Of a stretch of DNA of 64,000 nt, positions 17,696 to 25,880 are shown piece by piece (positions within the stretch are counted from its first letter, which is position 1; every line of letters begins with the position of its first letter). The notes beneath the pieces were generated by a model. That model was not told where the DNA came from. It made no database searches and saw only the letters and a list, made by a program, of their open reading frames with translations. Both the position numbers and the translations under genes were made by a program. This DNA is from Streptomyces sp. NBC_00358 (GTDB lineage: Bacteria; Actinomycetota; Actinomycetes; Streptomycetales; Streptomycetaceae): positions 7,812,001 through 7,876,000 of the forward strand of contig NZ_CP107976.1 in NCBI RefSeq assembly GCF_036099295.1, in the 5' to 3' direction.

Positions 17696-19291
17696 CTACT
17701 GCCCTACGCGCCCCGGCTGGAGCACCTGCGTGAACAGCACCGTCCCGTCCTGCTCGCGGAGCCGCACCGTCAGTTCGCCGCTGTCGCCGTCGATGTCGAC
17801 CTCGCCGAAGAACTGATAACCGCCCGCGGGCGAGACGTTCGAGGCGGCGGGTGCCTTCACGAACACGCGCTCAGGACCGAACGTGCCGTCCAGCGCGCTG
17901 GCAGGGAAGGCGCCGGCGTTGAGGGGACCGGAGACGAACTCCCAGAACGGCTCGAAGTCGGCGAAGGCGGCGCGCGACGGCTGATAGTGCTGAGCCGAGG
18001 TGTGGTGCACGTCGGCGGTGAGCCACACGGTGCCGGTGATCCGCCGGTGCTTGACGAAGCGGAGCAGTTCGGCGATCTGCAGCTCACGTCCGAGCGGTAC
18101 GCCCGGGTCGCCCTGCGCCACCGCCTCGATGTTCGGCCGGCCCTCGGTCGTGTCCGGCACGACGAGGCCGAGCGGCATGTCCGCGGCGATCACCTTCCAC
18201 ACGGCACGCGAGCGCGACAGTTCGCGCTTCAGCCACTCCAGTTGCCCGGCGCCGAGGATGCCCCGCGGGTCCGTCGTCCGGTCGTCCGGGGAGTTGGCGT
18301 CGCGGTAGGTGCGCATGTCGAGGACGAACACGTCCAGGAGCGGACCGTGGCGCATGACGCGGTACACACGGCCGTCGCGGCCGGCGGGCGGCAGGGTCGA
18401 GACGGGGAAGTACTCGCTGAACGCGCGCCGGGCCCGAGCGGCCAGCACGTCGACGCTCTTCTCGGTGTAACGCGTGTCCGTCGTCGCGATCACCTCACCC
18501 GGGTACCAGTTGTTGCGCACCTCGTGGTCGTCCCACTGGACGACGGAGGGCACCTGGGCGTTGAACCGTTTGAGGTTGTCGTCGAGCAGGTTGTAGCGGA
18601 AGTTGCCGCGGAACTCCGCCAGCGACTCGGCGACCTTGGACTTCTCCTCCGTCGTGATGTTCCGCCAGGTGCCGCCGTCCGGGAGCGTGGCCGTGGCGGC
18701 GATCGGGCCGTCCGCGTAGATGTTGTCACCGCTGCACAGGAAGAAGTCGGGGTCGAGCCGGGCCATCGCGTCGTAGATGCGGTAGCCGCCGATGTCGGGG
18801 TTGATGCCCCAGCCCTGCCCCGCCAGGTCCCCCGACCACAGGAACCGCACGCCGTGGCGCCGCCCGTGCGCAGTCGTACGGAACGTCCCGCTCACCGGTT
18901 CGCCGGTGCGCCGCGGATCGTCGGGGTCGGCGAGCACCACGCGGTAGTGGATCTGTTCGCCGGAGGGCAGTCCGCGCGGCCGGGTGGTCCCCGTGAAGTC
19001 CGTGTCCGGGCCCAGCAGCGGACCGTGCCATCTGACCGGGTCGCGGAACGACTCGGTCGCCGAGGTCTCGACGATCATCCGGGCCGGGCGGTCGGAGCGG
19101 ACCCACACCAGGCCGGAGTCGGCGGTCACATCACCGGCCTGGACGCCCCAGCCCGCCTTCGGCCGGCCGGACAGGGCGAACGCCGGTGCCGCGCCGAGCG
19201 CGGTGGGCAGGGCCAGTGCCGCCGACGCGGCCAGGGAGCCGCGCAGCAGGCTGCGGCGGCCGGGGAACGAATGGGGCGGGCGGTACGACAT
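17696..19291 (-). CDS. phoD: PhoD-like alkaline phosphatase/phosphodiesterase, Tat-exported
   Basis: A 531-residue PhoD-family enzyme. A twin-arginine signal lies at the N-terminus (PGRRSLLRGS followed by a hydrophobic stretch and ALSGRP). The mature part begins with the PhoD N-domain (GVQAGDVTADSGLVWVRSD). Metal-binding blocks include LWSGDLAGQG, FFLCSGDNIYADGP, QWDDHEVRNNWYPGE and WLTADVHHTSAQHY. ATG 19291 is preferred because GGAGG lies just upstream and the Tat motif then sits at residues 11-14; the extra 15 codons of the longer frame add nothing. Secreted, with calcium/iron-dependent phosphate release from phosphodiesters or monoesters typical of the family. Confidence 0.92.
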   Translation of the reverse strand: MSYRPPHSFPGRRSLLRGSLAASAALALPTALGAAPAFALSGRPKAGWGVQAGDVTADSGLVWVRSDRPARMIVETSATESFRDPVRWHGPLLGPDTDFTGTTRPRGLPSGEQIHYRVVLADPDDPRRTGEPVSGTFRTTAHGRRHGVRFLWSGDLAGQGWGINPDIGGYRIYDAMARLDPDFFLCSGDNIYADGPIAATATLPDGGTWRNITTEEKSKVAESLAEFRGNFRYNLLDDNLKRFNAQVPSVVQWDDHEVRNNWYPGEVIATTDTRYTEKSVDVLAARARRAFSEYFPVSTLPPAGRDGRVYRVMRHGPLLDVFVLDMRTYRDANSPDDRTTDPRGILGAGQLEWLKRELSRSRAVWKVIAADMPLGLVVPDTTEGRPNIEAVAQGDPGVPLGRELQIAELLRFVKHRRITGTVWLTADVHHTSAQHYQPSRAAFADFEPFWEFVSGPLNAGAFPASALDGTFGPERVFVKAPAASNVSPAGGYQFFGEVDIDGDSGELTVRLREQDGTVLFTQVLQPGRVGQ

Positions 19292-19575
19292 GGTTGCGCC
19301 TCCGGGGACGGATTCGGCCGGTGTGCAGTGCCACACCTACTGGTGCGCCGCAGCGCACACGGAAACCACGGGTGAACAACTGGCCGCGAACGGCGGGGAA
19401 TTGCCGCACGACTTCGGAGCCGGCCCGGTTCGGCCGGGCATGCCGGGCGGGTTGGCAGGGCAGATCGGCCAGGGCGGGGCGGCGCATGGCCCGGCCGGAT
19501 CCGGCGGACACGGACCCGTCCGGCCCAGGCCCGGTGCAGGTGCTCAGTACGGCGACGCGCTCCCGTGTGGGTGCC
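19292..19575. other. Intergenic region between phoD and the MocR gene
   Basis: 284 bp containing the presumed promoter of the phoD gene on the minus strand. No PHO-box-like direct repeats (GTTCACC type) were recognised by eye, and no open frame of coding quality was found. Confidence 0.4.
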
Positions 19576-21063
19576 TCAGGGCGCCGGGGGCCCGTCTCGG
19601 CCGTCCCCGTCGCGCACGGCGTCCGCCATCAGCCGCACGCCGTCGCGTATCCGCGCGGGCGGCAGATGCGCGTACCCCAGCACCAGTCGTACCTCGTCCC
19701 CGGCCGTCTCCCCGTAGTGCTCCGAGAGCCGGACCACCACCCCGGCCGCCGTGGTCCGTGCCAGGAAGCGGTCCGGTGGCCCGTAGCGGTCGGGCAGCGC
19801 GGCGACGACGTGCAGGCCCGCCGCGATCCCGGACACCTCGGTGCCGGGAAAATGCTCCTCCAGGGCCGCGACGAGGACGTCACGCCGCTCCCGGTAGGCG
19901 CGCTGACAGCGGCGCAGGTGCCGGTCGTAGTCGCCGCGCTCGACGAATCGGGCCAGCAGCGCCTGGTCGAGCACCGGGTTGCCGAGGTCCATGGTGCGTT
20001 TGCGCTCGACGACCTCCTCGACGTGGGAGGCGGGGACGAGCAACCATCCGAGCCGCAGCCCCGGGGCGAGCGACTTGCTGACCGAGCCCGTGTACGCGAC
20101 ACGCTCGGGGTCGAGCCCCTGGAGCGCTCCTACCGGGGCGCGGTCGTAGCGGAACTCGCCGTCGTAGTCGTCCTCGATCACCAGACCGTCCACGGACCGG
20201 GCCCAGCCGAGGAGTTCGGTGCGGCGCCGTGCCGAGTACGCGATCCCCGTGGGGAACTGGTGGGCGGGTGTCGTCACCACGGCCCGTACACCGGAGGCCC
20301 GGAGCGGCGCGACGGCCAGACCCTCGCCGTCCAGCGGCAGCGGTACGGTGCCGACGCCGGCCGAGGCGAACAGGGAGCCGAGTTCCGGACTGCCCGGATT
20401 CTCGACGCCCACGCGGGGTGCTCCGCGCGCGTGGAGCACGAATCCGAGCAGCGTCATCGCCTGCGCGACCCCGGAGACCACGATGACGCGTTCCGGGTCC
20501 GCGACCACGCCCCGGCGGCGGACGAGCAGTTCGGCGAGGGCGGTCCGCAGCCTCGGAAGACCGCGCGGATCCGGGTATCCCAGGGCCTCATGCGGCAGTT
20601 CGGCCAGCACCCCGCGGTGGGCGGCGGCCCACACGGTGCGCGGGAAGAGTGACAGGTCGGGGGTTCCCGCCACGAAGTCGGCCCGCACCCCGGCGGGCCG
20701 TGGAGAGTGATCACGCGCGCGTGGGCCCACCGCGCGGACCGCGCCACCGACCCACGTACCGGCACCGCGGCCACTGCGCAGATAGCCCTCGGCCGTCAAC
20801 TGCTCGTACGCCTCGGTGACCAGCCCCCGCGACACGCCGAGATCACCGGCCAGTTCCCGGCTGGACGGCAACCGGGTGCCGGGAGCCAGCCGCCCGGAAC
20901 GGACCGCCGTACGCAGCGCGGCCTGCAGCGTGCGGCCACGCGCGCGTGGTGGAGCCGCCGCGGCCGGCAGGAGCAGCTCCCAGGCGGCCGACCAGGGCGC
21001 CGCCGCCGCGCCCGGCGGCGCGGACTTCGGCGGGCCTCCAGGATTGGTCCCCGATGACGTCAT
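19576..21063 (-). CDS. MocR/PdxR-type GntR regulator with aminotransferase domain
   Basis: A 495-residue MocR-class regulator. The N-terminal GntR winged helix (LQAALRTAVRSGRLAPGTRL, SSRELAGDLGVSRGLVTEAYEQL) is joined to a fold-type I aminotransferase-like domain. The PLP lysine appears in YTGSVSKSLAPGLRLGWLL, and the conserved EDDYDGEFRYDR block is present. These proteins use PLP or PLP-amino acid adducts as signals rather than acting as enzymes. The gene is divergent from the DMT transporter at 21111 with only 47 bp between starts, so it very likely controls that transporter and itself. Confidence 0.93.
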   Translation of the reverse strand: MTSSGTNPGGPPKSAPPGAAAAPWSAAWELLLPAAAAPPRARGRTLQAALRTAVRSGRLAPGTRLPSSRELAGDLGVSRGLVTEAYEQLTAEGYLRSGRGAGTWVGGAVRAVGPRARDHSPRPAGVRADFVAGTPDLSLFPRTVWAAAHRGVLAELPHEALGYPDPRGLPRLRTALAELLVRRRGVVADPERVIVVSGVAQAMTLLGFVLHARGAPRVGVENPGSPELGSLFASAGVGTVPLPLDGEGLAVAPLRASGVRAVVTTPAHQFPTGIAYSARRRTELLGWARSVDGLVIEDDYDGEFRYDRAPVGALQGLDPERVAYTGSVSKSLAPGLRLGWLLVPASHVEEVVERKRTMDLGNPVLDQALLARFVERGDYDRHLRRCQRAYRERRDVLVAALEEHFPGTEVSGIAAGLHVVAALPDRYGPPDRFLARTTAAGVVVRLSEHYGETAGDEVRLVLGYAHLPPARIRDGVRLMADAVRDGDGRDGPPAP

Positions 21064-21110
21064 GGAAGTGGACCTTAAGCCGGACCACGTTCGTTCATAG
21101 CGTCATCCCC

Positions 21111-22352
21111 ATGAACGCCACCACCACCCGGGGCTCACTGCTCGCCGCCCTCGCCTGTGTCCTAGTCGGAGGGTCCTTCACCGCCAACAGCGTCCTCGGC
21201 CACTACCCGTACGCGGGCGGCCAGTTCCTGCGCTACGGCCTCGCCTGCGTCCTTCTGCTGCCCCTCGTCGGCCGGGGCGGCGCCGCCCCGCTGCGGGGAC
21301 TGGCGGTCCGTCAGTGGGGGCGGCTCGCCCTGATCGCGGCGGTCGGTATGGTCGGCTTCAACCTCGCGGTTCTCGCCGCCGAGCGGACGGCCGAACCGGC
21401 GGTACCCGGAGTCTTCGTGGGCTGCGCCCCGGTCGTCGTCGCGGTGCTCGTGCCTCTTCGGCAGGGCCGTCGTCCGCGGCACCGGATCCTGTACGGAGCG
21501 CTGATCGTCGCCGTGGGCGCCTTCGCCGTGCAGGGGTGGGGCCGTACGGACGGCGCGGGGATCGCCTGTTCCGTGGGCGCGCTGGCCGGGGAGGCGGGCT
21601 TCGCCGTGCTGGCCGTACCCGTACTGCGGCCCCTCGGGCCACGGCTGCTGTCGGCCACCGTGTGCGGGATCGCCGCGGTCGAATCGGCGGTGGCCGGGGT
21701 GATCACCGACCGCGGAGCGTGGCTGCGCGTGCCGGACGCCACCGAGGCGACCGCGTTGCTGTGGCAGGCGGCGGTCGTCACGGTCGTCGGTTTCGTCTGC
21801 TGGTACATGGGCGTGCAGCGCATCGGCGCGGAGCGCGCCACGCTCTTCTCCGGCCTCGTCCCGGTCGCCGCCGCCTGCACCGCGCCGTTCGTGGGCACCG
21901 GCTCCTACGGGCTCGCGCAGGCCGCGGGGAGTGCCCTCGTGGGCGTCGGAGTCGCCCTCGGGTCGGGCGCGTTGGGCTTCGTCGCCGGACGCGGCGCACG
22001 GGCTGCCGCCGAGCACGGCGGGCGGCACGGTTCGCGTGCTACCCGCCGGGGCGTGGCCGCCCGTCCCTCAGCGGCTGCCGTCGAGGATGACGCGGGCGAC
22101 GAGCGCCGGGTCGTCGTTCATCGGGACGTGGCCGCAGCCGGGCAGCCGTACCAGCCGGGCCCGCGGAATGATCTGCTTGGCCCGGATGCCCTGGCGGCGC
22201 ATCAGCAGGCGGTCGCGGGTGCCCCAGGCCACGGTGACGGGCAGCGCCGGGATGTCGTGCGTGAACCGGACGTCCGTACCCGCCCGGAAGGTCTCGGAGA
22301 ACCCCTCGGCATGGGCCAGGGCCAGGGTCTCGGCGACGACCGCGTCGGCTGA
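21111..22352 (+). CDS. EamA/DMT superfamily transporter
   Basis: A drug/metabolite transporter with ten hydrophobic segments in roughly the first 300 residues (for example LLAALACVLVGGSFTANSVL, then further helices ending at ALGSGALGFVAG). The natural family length is about 300 residues, yet the frame runs to 22352 (413 codons). Its last 95 codons are antisense to the C-terminus of the convergent hydrolase and read as a charged, non-family tail. Either the stop was lost or a base error lies near 22030. Divergent from a MocR regulator, suggesting export or uptake of an amine or vitamin-B6-related compound. Confidence 0.8.
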   Translation: MNATTTRGSLLAALACVLVGGSFTANSVLGHYPYAGGQFLRYGLACVLLLPLVGRGGAAPLRGLAVRQWGRLALIAAVGMVGFNLAVLAAERTAEPAVPGVFVGCAPVVVAVLVPLRQGRRPRHRILYGALIVAVGAFAVQGWGRTDGAGIACSVGALAGEAGFAVLAVPVLRPLGPRLLSATVCGIAAVESAVAGVITDRGAWLRVPDATEATALLWQAAVVTVVGFVCWYMGVQRIGAERATLFSGLVPVAAACTAPFVGTGSYGLAQAAGSALVGVGVALGSGALGFVAGRGARAAAEHGGRHGSRATRRGVAARPSAAAVEDDAGDERRVVVHRDVAAAGQPYQPGPRNDLLGPDALAAHQQAVAGAPGHGDGQRRDVVREPDVRTRPEGLGEPLGMGQGQGLGDDRVG

Positions 22353-22898
22353 ACGGCGGCCGGGCCGGGCGTAGATGGTGCTGGTCAGCACCGTCCGCCC
22401 GGCCGCCGAGCGCGAGAGCCGCTCGACGACCGGGAGGGGCATGCGCCGGGCCGCCTGCCGCATGGCGATCAGCACACCGAAGGCGTAGCGCCGCTCCACC
22501 GGCGACCAGAACCCGGCGGGCGAGAGCGCCGTGACGGACCGTACGAGCTTCTCGCGGCCCAGTTCCAGGGCCAGCAGCCCGCCCAGTGAGTTGCCGGCGA
22601 CGTGCGGCCGTTCGATGTCCAGCGCCTCGCACAGCGCGCCGAGCACGGGCACCACCGTCGCCAGGTCGTGGGTGAGCCCCTCGGGCAGCCCCGGGGACGC
22701 GCCGAAGCCGGGGAGGTCGACGGCGATCACGTCGCGCTCGGCCGCGAGGATGGGGATGACCGGGTCCCAGGCCTGGCGGTGATGGCCGATCCCGTGCAGC
22801 AGGAGCAGCGGTTCGCCGGTGCCCACGCGCGCGTAGGACAGGGTGACCGCCCTCGGGCCGCTCGGGGAGGGGAGGCTGACGGTGACCGTGTCGGACAT
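22068..22898 (-). CDS. Alpha/beta-fold hydrolase
   Basis: A 276-residue alpha/beta hydrolase. The oxyanion region LLLLHGIGHHRQAWDPV is followed by the nucleophile elbow GNSLGG (Ser), an acidic residue in WGTRDRLL, and the catalytic histidine in LPGCGHVPMNDDP. ATG 22898 follows a GGAGC-type ribosome site (GAGGAGCAG). No signal peptide, so intracellular. Substrate unknown; the family includes esterases, lactonases and haloperoxidase-like enzymes. Its 3' end overlaps the extended frame of the convergent DMT transporter. Confidence 0.9.
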   Translation of the reverse strand: MSDTVTVSLPSPSGPRAVTLSYARVGTGEPLLLLHGIGHHRQAWDPVIPILAAERDVIAVDLPGFGASPGLPEGLTHDLATVVPVLGALCEALDIERPHVAGNSLGGLLALELGREKLVRSVTALSPAGFWSPVERRYAFGVLIAMRQAARRMPLPVVERLSRSAAGRTVLTSTIYARPGRRSADAVVAETLALAHAEGFSETFRAGTDVRFTHDIPALPVTVAWGTRDRLLMRRQGIRAKQIIPRARLVRLPGCGHVPMNDDPALVARVILDGSR

Positions 22899-23014
22899 GG
22901 GACTGCTCCTCGTCTGGACGCCGTGACGAACCAACTCGTAGACAGCTTGTCAGCAACTGCTACCGACGGGTAGCCCCCGTCCCCGGATCCCGCCCCGCCT
23001 GCCGGCGGCCCGCG

Positions 23015-23668
23015 CTAGCGCGCCCTGTGCACCTCCACGTTGAAATCAGGGTCTCCGGTGCTCTGGAAGAGGGTCAGCCACAGCGGCAGATACATCTCCG
23101 CGGCCCGTGCCGTCCGGATGCCCCCGAGATCGAGCACGCGGTGCGCCGGCCAGCCGAACCCGCCCAGCAGCGCCGTCACCTGCTCCTTCGCGCTCTCGTC
23201 GTCCCCGGAGACGAAGATCTGGTGCTCACCGGGCACCCTCGTGGGGTCGACCATCACCTGGCAGTTGACGGTGTTGAGGCTCTTCACCACGCGAGCCTGC
23301 GGGAACGCGCGCTGGATCTGCTCGCCCACACTGTCCGACTCGACGGGGGACAGACGCATCTCGCCGTCCTCGAACGCCAGCGGGTTGGAGACGTCGAGCA
23401 GCACCTTGCCGTTCAGACGCTCCTCGCCGGCCGACCGCAGCACGTCGAGCGCGACCCGTCCGCCCACGGCGTTCACGACCACCTCGCCGAACGCGGCGGC
23501 GTCCGCGAACGTGCCGTGGCGCGCCGCGGGTCCCGCGCCGCCGGCCCACTCCACGGCGGCCGCGTTGTCCTTCGTCCGCGACCCAAGACACACCTCGTGC
23601 CCCAGTTCGACCAGCTTGCCGGCGAGCGCGCGTCCCACGTCGCCCGTGCCCAGAACCCCGTAACGCAT
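23015..23668 (-). CDS. NADP/F420-type oxidoreductase (Rossmann fold)
   Basis: A 217-residue protein of the NADPH-dependent F420 reductase-like family. It has the glycine-rich dinucleotide motif GVLGTGDVGRALAGKL, then HEVCLGSRTKDNAA and the conserved LDVSNPLAF and VVKSLNTVN blocks. It lacks the features needed to decide between true F420 reductase activity and another NADP-linked reduction. It is divergent from an ECF41 sigma factor gene. ECF41 loci typically adjoin a carboxymuconolactone decarboxylase, oxidoreductase or epimerase gene, and this gene fits the oxidoreductase slot, so regulation by that sigma factor is likely. Confidence 0.88.
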   Translation of the reverse strand: MRYGVLGTGDVGRALAGKLVELGHEVCLGSRTKDNAAAVEWAGGAGPAARHGTFADAAAFGEVVVNAVGGRVALDVLRSAGEERLNGKVLLDVSNPLAFEDGEMRLSPVESDSVGEQIQRAFPQARVVKSLNTVNCQVMVDPTRVPGEHQIFVSGDDESAKEQVTALLGGFGWPAHRVLDLGGIRTARAAEMYLPLWLTLFQSTGDPDFNVEVHRAR

Positions 23669-23688
23669 CGTCGTTCCTCCCGTGTCGA

Positions 23689-23716
23689 GACCGCGGGCCG
23701 GTGGCGGCCCGCGGTC
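23689..23716. other. Perfect 11-bp stem hairpin in the divergent control region
   Basis: GACCGCGGGCC (23689-23699) pairs with GGCCCGCGGTC (23706-23716) across a 6-base loop. It lies between the oxidoreductase start (23668) and the ECF41 start (23779). There is no T run, so a regulatory site or mRNA 5' structure is more likely than a terminator. Confidence 0.55.
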
Positions 23717-23778
23717 ATTGTGCTCCGGGGCGGCGATTTCGCCTGGACACGAACGAAGGTGTCGGGTGGGATGGTGCG

Positions 23779-24663
23779 GTGGAAACCGACACCGCGACCG
23801 ATGTCTTCGAGGAACACCGCCCCGTCCTGACGGGCGTCGCCTACCGCATGCTCGGTCGGGTGGCCGACGCCGAGGACGTGGTCCAGGAGGCGTGGCTGCG
23901 CTGGTCCGCCGACGACCGGTCGGACGTGCGGGAACCGCGCGGCTATCTGGTCCGCGTCACCACCCGGCTCGCCATCGACCGGCTGCGCCAGGTCCAGTCG
24001 CGCCGTGAGGCGTACGTCGGACCGTGGCTTCCGGAGCCGTACGTCACCGACTTCGGCGACAGCGTCCCGGACGGTGCCGAACGAGCCGTTCTCGCGGACT
24101 CGGTCTCCCTCGCCGTGCTCGTCGTCCTGGAGTCCCTGTCGCCGCTGGAACGCGCGGTGTTCGTCCTGAGAGAGGCGTTCGGCTATCCGTACGCCGACAT
24201 CGCGGCCGTCCTCGACCGCGGCGAACAGGCGGTGCGCCAACTCGCCGGGCGGGCGCGCAGGCATGTCGAGGAACGGCGGCCGCGTTACGAGGTCGACCCG
24301 GCCGAACGCCGTGACCTCACCGAGCGGTTCCTCGCCGCGGCGAGCGAGGGCGATCTGGAGGGGCTCATGTCCCTGCTGGCGCCGGAGGCGCGGCTCATCG
24401 GCGACAGCGGAGGCCTGACCCGGGCGCCGCTGCGGATCCTGGACTCCGCCGACAAGGTCGGCCGCTTCGTCATCGGCGTCACCAAGAAGGGCGTTTCCGG
24501 CCTGGAGTTCCGCTTCCTCGAGGTCAACGGCGGTGTCGCGGTGCTCGCGCTCTCCGAGGGCAAGCCGGACAGCGTCATCCAACTGGACGTCGCGGACGGC
24601 CGCATCCAGTGCGTCTACATCGTGCGCAACCCGGAGAAGCTGGTGTCGCTCGCCACCGAGTAG
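23779..24663 (+). CDS. ECF41-type RNA polymerase sigma factor with SnoaL-like C-terminal domain
   Basis: A 294-residue sigma-70 protein. Region 2 (FEEHRPVLTGVAYRMLGRVADAEDVVQEAWLRW) and region 4 (SLSPLERAVFVLREAFGYPYADIAAVLDRG) are followed by a C-terminal SnoaL-like extension of about 100 residues. That extension carries the ECF41 marker motifs in variant form: GDSGG (for DGGGK) and VRNPEKLVSL (for NPDKL). In ECF41 factors this domain acts as a built-in regulator instead of a separate anti-sigma protein. GTG 23779 (VETDTATDVFEEHR) matches family length; upstream in-frame GTGs exist. No TGTCACA-type promoter was found by eye. Confidence 0.88.
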   Translation: METDTATDVFEEHRPVLTGVAYRMLGRVADAEDVVQEAWLRWSADDRSDVREPRGYLVRVTTRLAIDRLRQVQSRREAYVGPWLPEPYVTDFGDSVPDGAERAVLADSVSLAVLVVLESLSPLERAVFVLREAFGYPYADIAAVLDRGEQAVRQLAGRARRHVEERRPRYEVDPAERRDLTERFLAAASEGDLEGLMSLLAPEARLIGDSGGLTRAPLRILDSADKVGRFVIGVTKKGVSGLEFRFLEVNGGVAVLALSEGKPDSVIQLDVADGRIQCVYIVRNPEKLVSLATE

Positions 24664-24705
24664 TCCCTCCCGGACGCCCCCGTCCGAGCCACCGCGTGAC
24701 AACGG

Positions 24706-24731
24706 AAGCCCCCGTCTTTGGACGGGGGCTT
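24706..24731 (+). terminator. Rho-independent terminator after the ECF41 gene
   Basis: AAGCCCCCGTC (24706-24716) pairs with GACGGGGGCTT (24721-24731) across a TTTG loop, followed by TTC. An 11-bp GC-rich stem placed 42 bases past the sigma factor stop. Confidence 0.85.
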
Positions 24732-24820
24732 TCGGCGTCATGTCGCGAACATCGCCCAGCGAGAACACCCCGTGAACGCTCCGCGGCGGGACACCCGCGC
24801 AATCCGCAAGGGATCGAGGA

Positions 24821-24855
24821 TTGGTCTTGACCAAGGGTGGGGGCGGCCCTATCGT
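24821..24855 (+). promoter_or_regulatory. Promoter overlapped by a DasR-type (dre-like) operator
   Basis: TTGGTCTTGACCAA (24821-24834) is an inverted repeat differing at one central base from the dre core TGGTCTAGACCA recognised by the GntR regulator DasR. TTGACC (24827-24832), inside the repeat, lies 17 bases before TATCGT (24850-24855), giving a good -35/-10 pair. Binding at the repeat would block the promoter. It stands 78 bp upstream of a GntR-family gene, so autoregulation or DasR control is the natural reading. Confidence 0.65.
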
Positions 24856-24932
24856 CGCAGGGATAGTGCAGGAACCTTTAATAAACAAGGGCGCTAAAAC
24901 GCTGGCGGGCCACGGCGATTGCGGAGGACAGG

Positions 24933-25694
24933 GTGGGGACCACGCAGTTGGAATCGGTGCCGGAACCTAAGTACTGGCATCTCAAGACCGTGCTCAGCGA
25001 GGCACTGGACTCCGAGTTCGCCGTGGGCGAGATCCTGCCCAACGAACGTGATCTGGCGGCCCGTTTCGGGGTCGCCCGGGCCACCTTGCGCCAGGCGCTC
25101 GAACAGCTCGAACTGGAAGGCCGGCTGCAGCGCCGCCGGGGCGTCGGCACCACCGTGGCCCCGCCGCGCATGGGCGTGGCCGTCGGGACCGAACAGCACG
25201 TGTGGCCGGGAGCGGCGGGCGACGCCTGGCACCCCGCGGACTGCACCGTGGCGGCACCGCCCGCGTCGGTCGCGGCCGTCCTGGAGACCGCCGCCGACGA
25301 ACCGGTGCACACGGTGCGCCGGTCCCGGGTGACGCACGGTCAGCCCGTCGCCGCCGAACTCCTGTACATCCCGGCGTCGTCGGTGCCGGACCTGTCGGCG
25401 ATCGACGCGCCGTCGGGTGCCGCACGCGCGCGTGCCGTGCTGCGGGAGCTGCAGCGACTGGAACTGGAGGGCCAGGACCGCGCCGTAGAGCTGGGCTCGG
25501 CCCGCGCGGACGACGCCAAGGAGCTCGACCGCCTCCCCGGAGCGCCCGTTCTCGTCGTCACGACCCGCTACTTCACCGAGGGGCGCACCGCCGCGGTCTC
25601 CGTGGCGACGTATCGCGCGGACACCTGCCGGCTCACGTTCGCCGACTCCGGCGGTGTGGAGATCCACCACGACCCGGAGCGTCGCGCCTCCTGA
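24933..25694 (+). CDS. GntR family transcriptional regulator (HutC/DasR-like, UTRA domain)
   Basis: A 253-residue GntR/HutC regulator. The winged helix covers about residues 10-75 (KYWHLKTVLSEALDSEFAVG, ERDLAARFGVARATLRQALE, LEGRLQRRRGVGTTVA). A UTRA effector domain follows (TVRRSRVTHGQPVAAELLYI ... VLVVTTRYFTEG). The N-terminus VPEPKYWHLK recalls DasR (VPKYYRLKK), so it may be a DasR paralogue sensing an amino-sugar phosphate; this is inference. Start GTG 24933. A dre-like operator lies over its promoter. It converges on a ROK regulator, a pair often found around sugar utilisation, though no sugar enzyme or transporter gene is adjacent. Confidence 0.88.
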   Translation: MGTTQLESVPEPKYWHLKTVLSEALDSEFAVGEILPNERDLAARFGVARATLRQALEQLELEGRLQRRRGVGTTVAPPRMGVAVGTEQHVWPGAAGDAWHPADCTVAAPPASVAAVLETAADEPVHTVRRSRVTHGQPVAAELLYIPASSVPDLSAIDAPSGAARARAVLRELQRLELEGQDRAVELGSARADDAKELDRLPGAPVLVVTTRYFTEGRTAAVSVATYRADTCRLTFADSGGVEIHHDPERRAS

Positions 25695-25746
25695 GCCGCC
25701 CCGCCCGGTGCGGCCCGTTCTTCGAGCCGCACCCCGGAAACACACA

Positions 25747-25778
25747 CGTCGCGCCCCGGAACCTTCAGGGGCGCGACG
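25747..25778 (+). terminator. Terminator-like hairpin after the GntR gene
   Basis: CGTCGCGCCCC (25747-25757) pairs with GGGGCGCGACG (25768-25778) around a 10-base loop. It sits between the convergent GntR and ROK genes, and a short CTCTT follows. Confidence 0.75.
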
Positions 25779-25784
25779 CTCTTC

Positions 25785-25874
25785 GTGGCTGTGGCTGTGG
25801 CTGTGGCTGTGGCTGTGGCTGTGGCTGTGGCTGTGGCTGTGGCTGTGGCTGTGGCTGTGGCTGTGGCTGTGGCC
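25785..25874 (+). repeat. Hexanucleotide microsatellite (GTGGCT)14
   Basis: Fourteen uninterrupted copies of GTGGCT (25785-25868) plus one GTGGCC copy. It ends seven bases before the ROK stop codon on the opposite strand and begins just after the hairpin at 25747-25778. It is non-coding on both strands as annotated; any frame through it gives dipeptide repeats (VA, LW or PQ). Such a long perfect repeat is prone to copy-number change. Confidence 0.95.
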
Positions 25875-25880
25875 GTCGCC

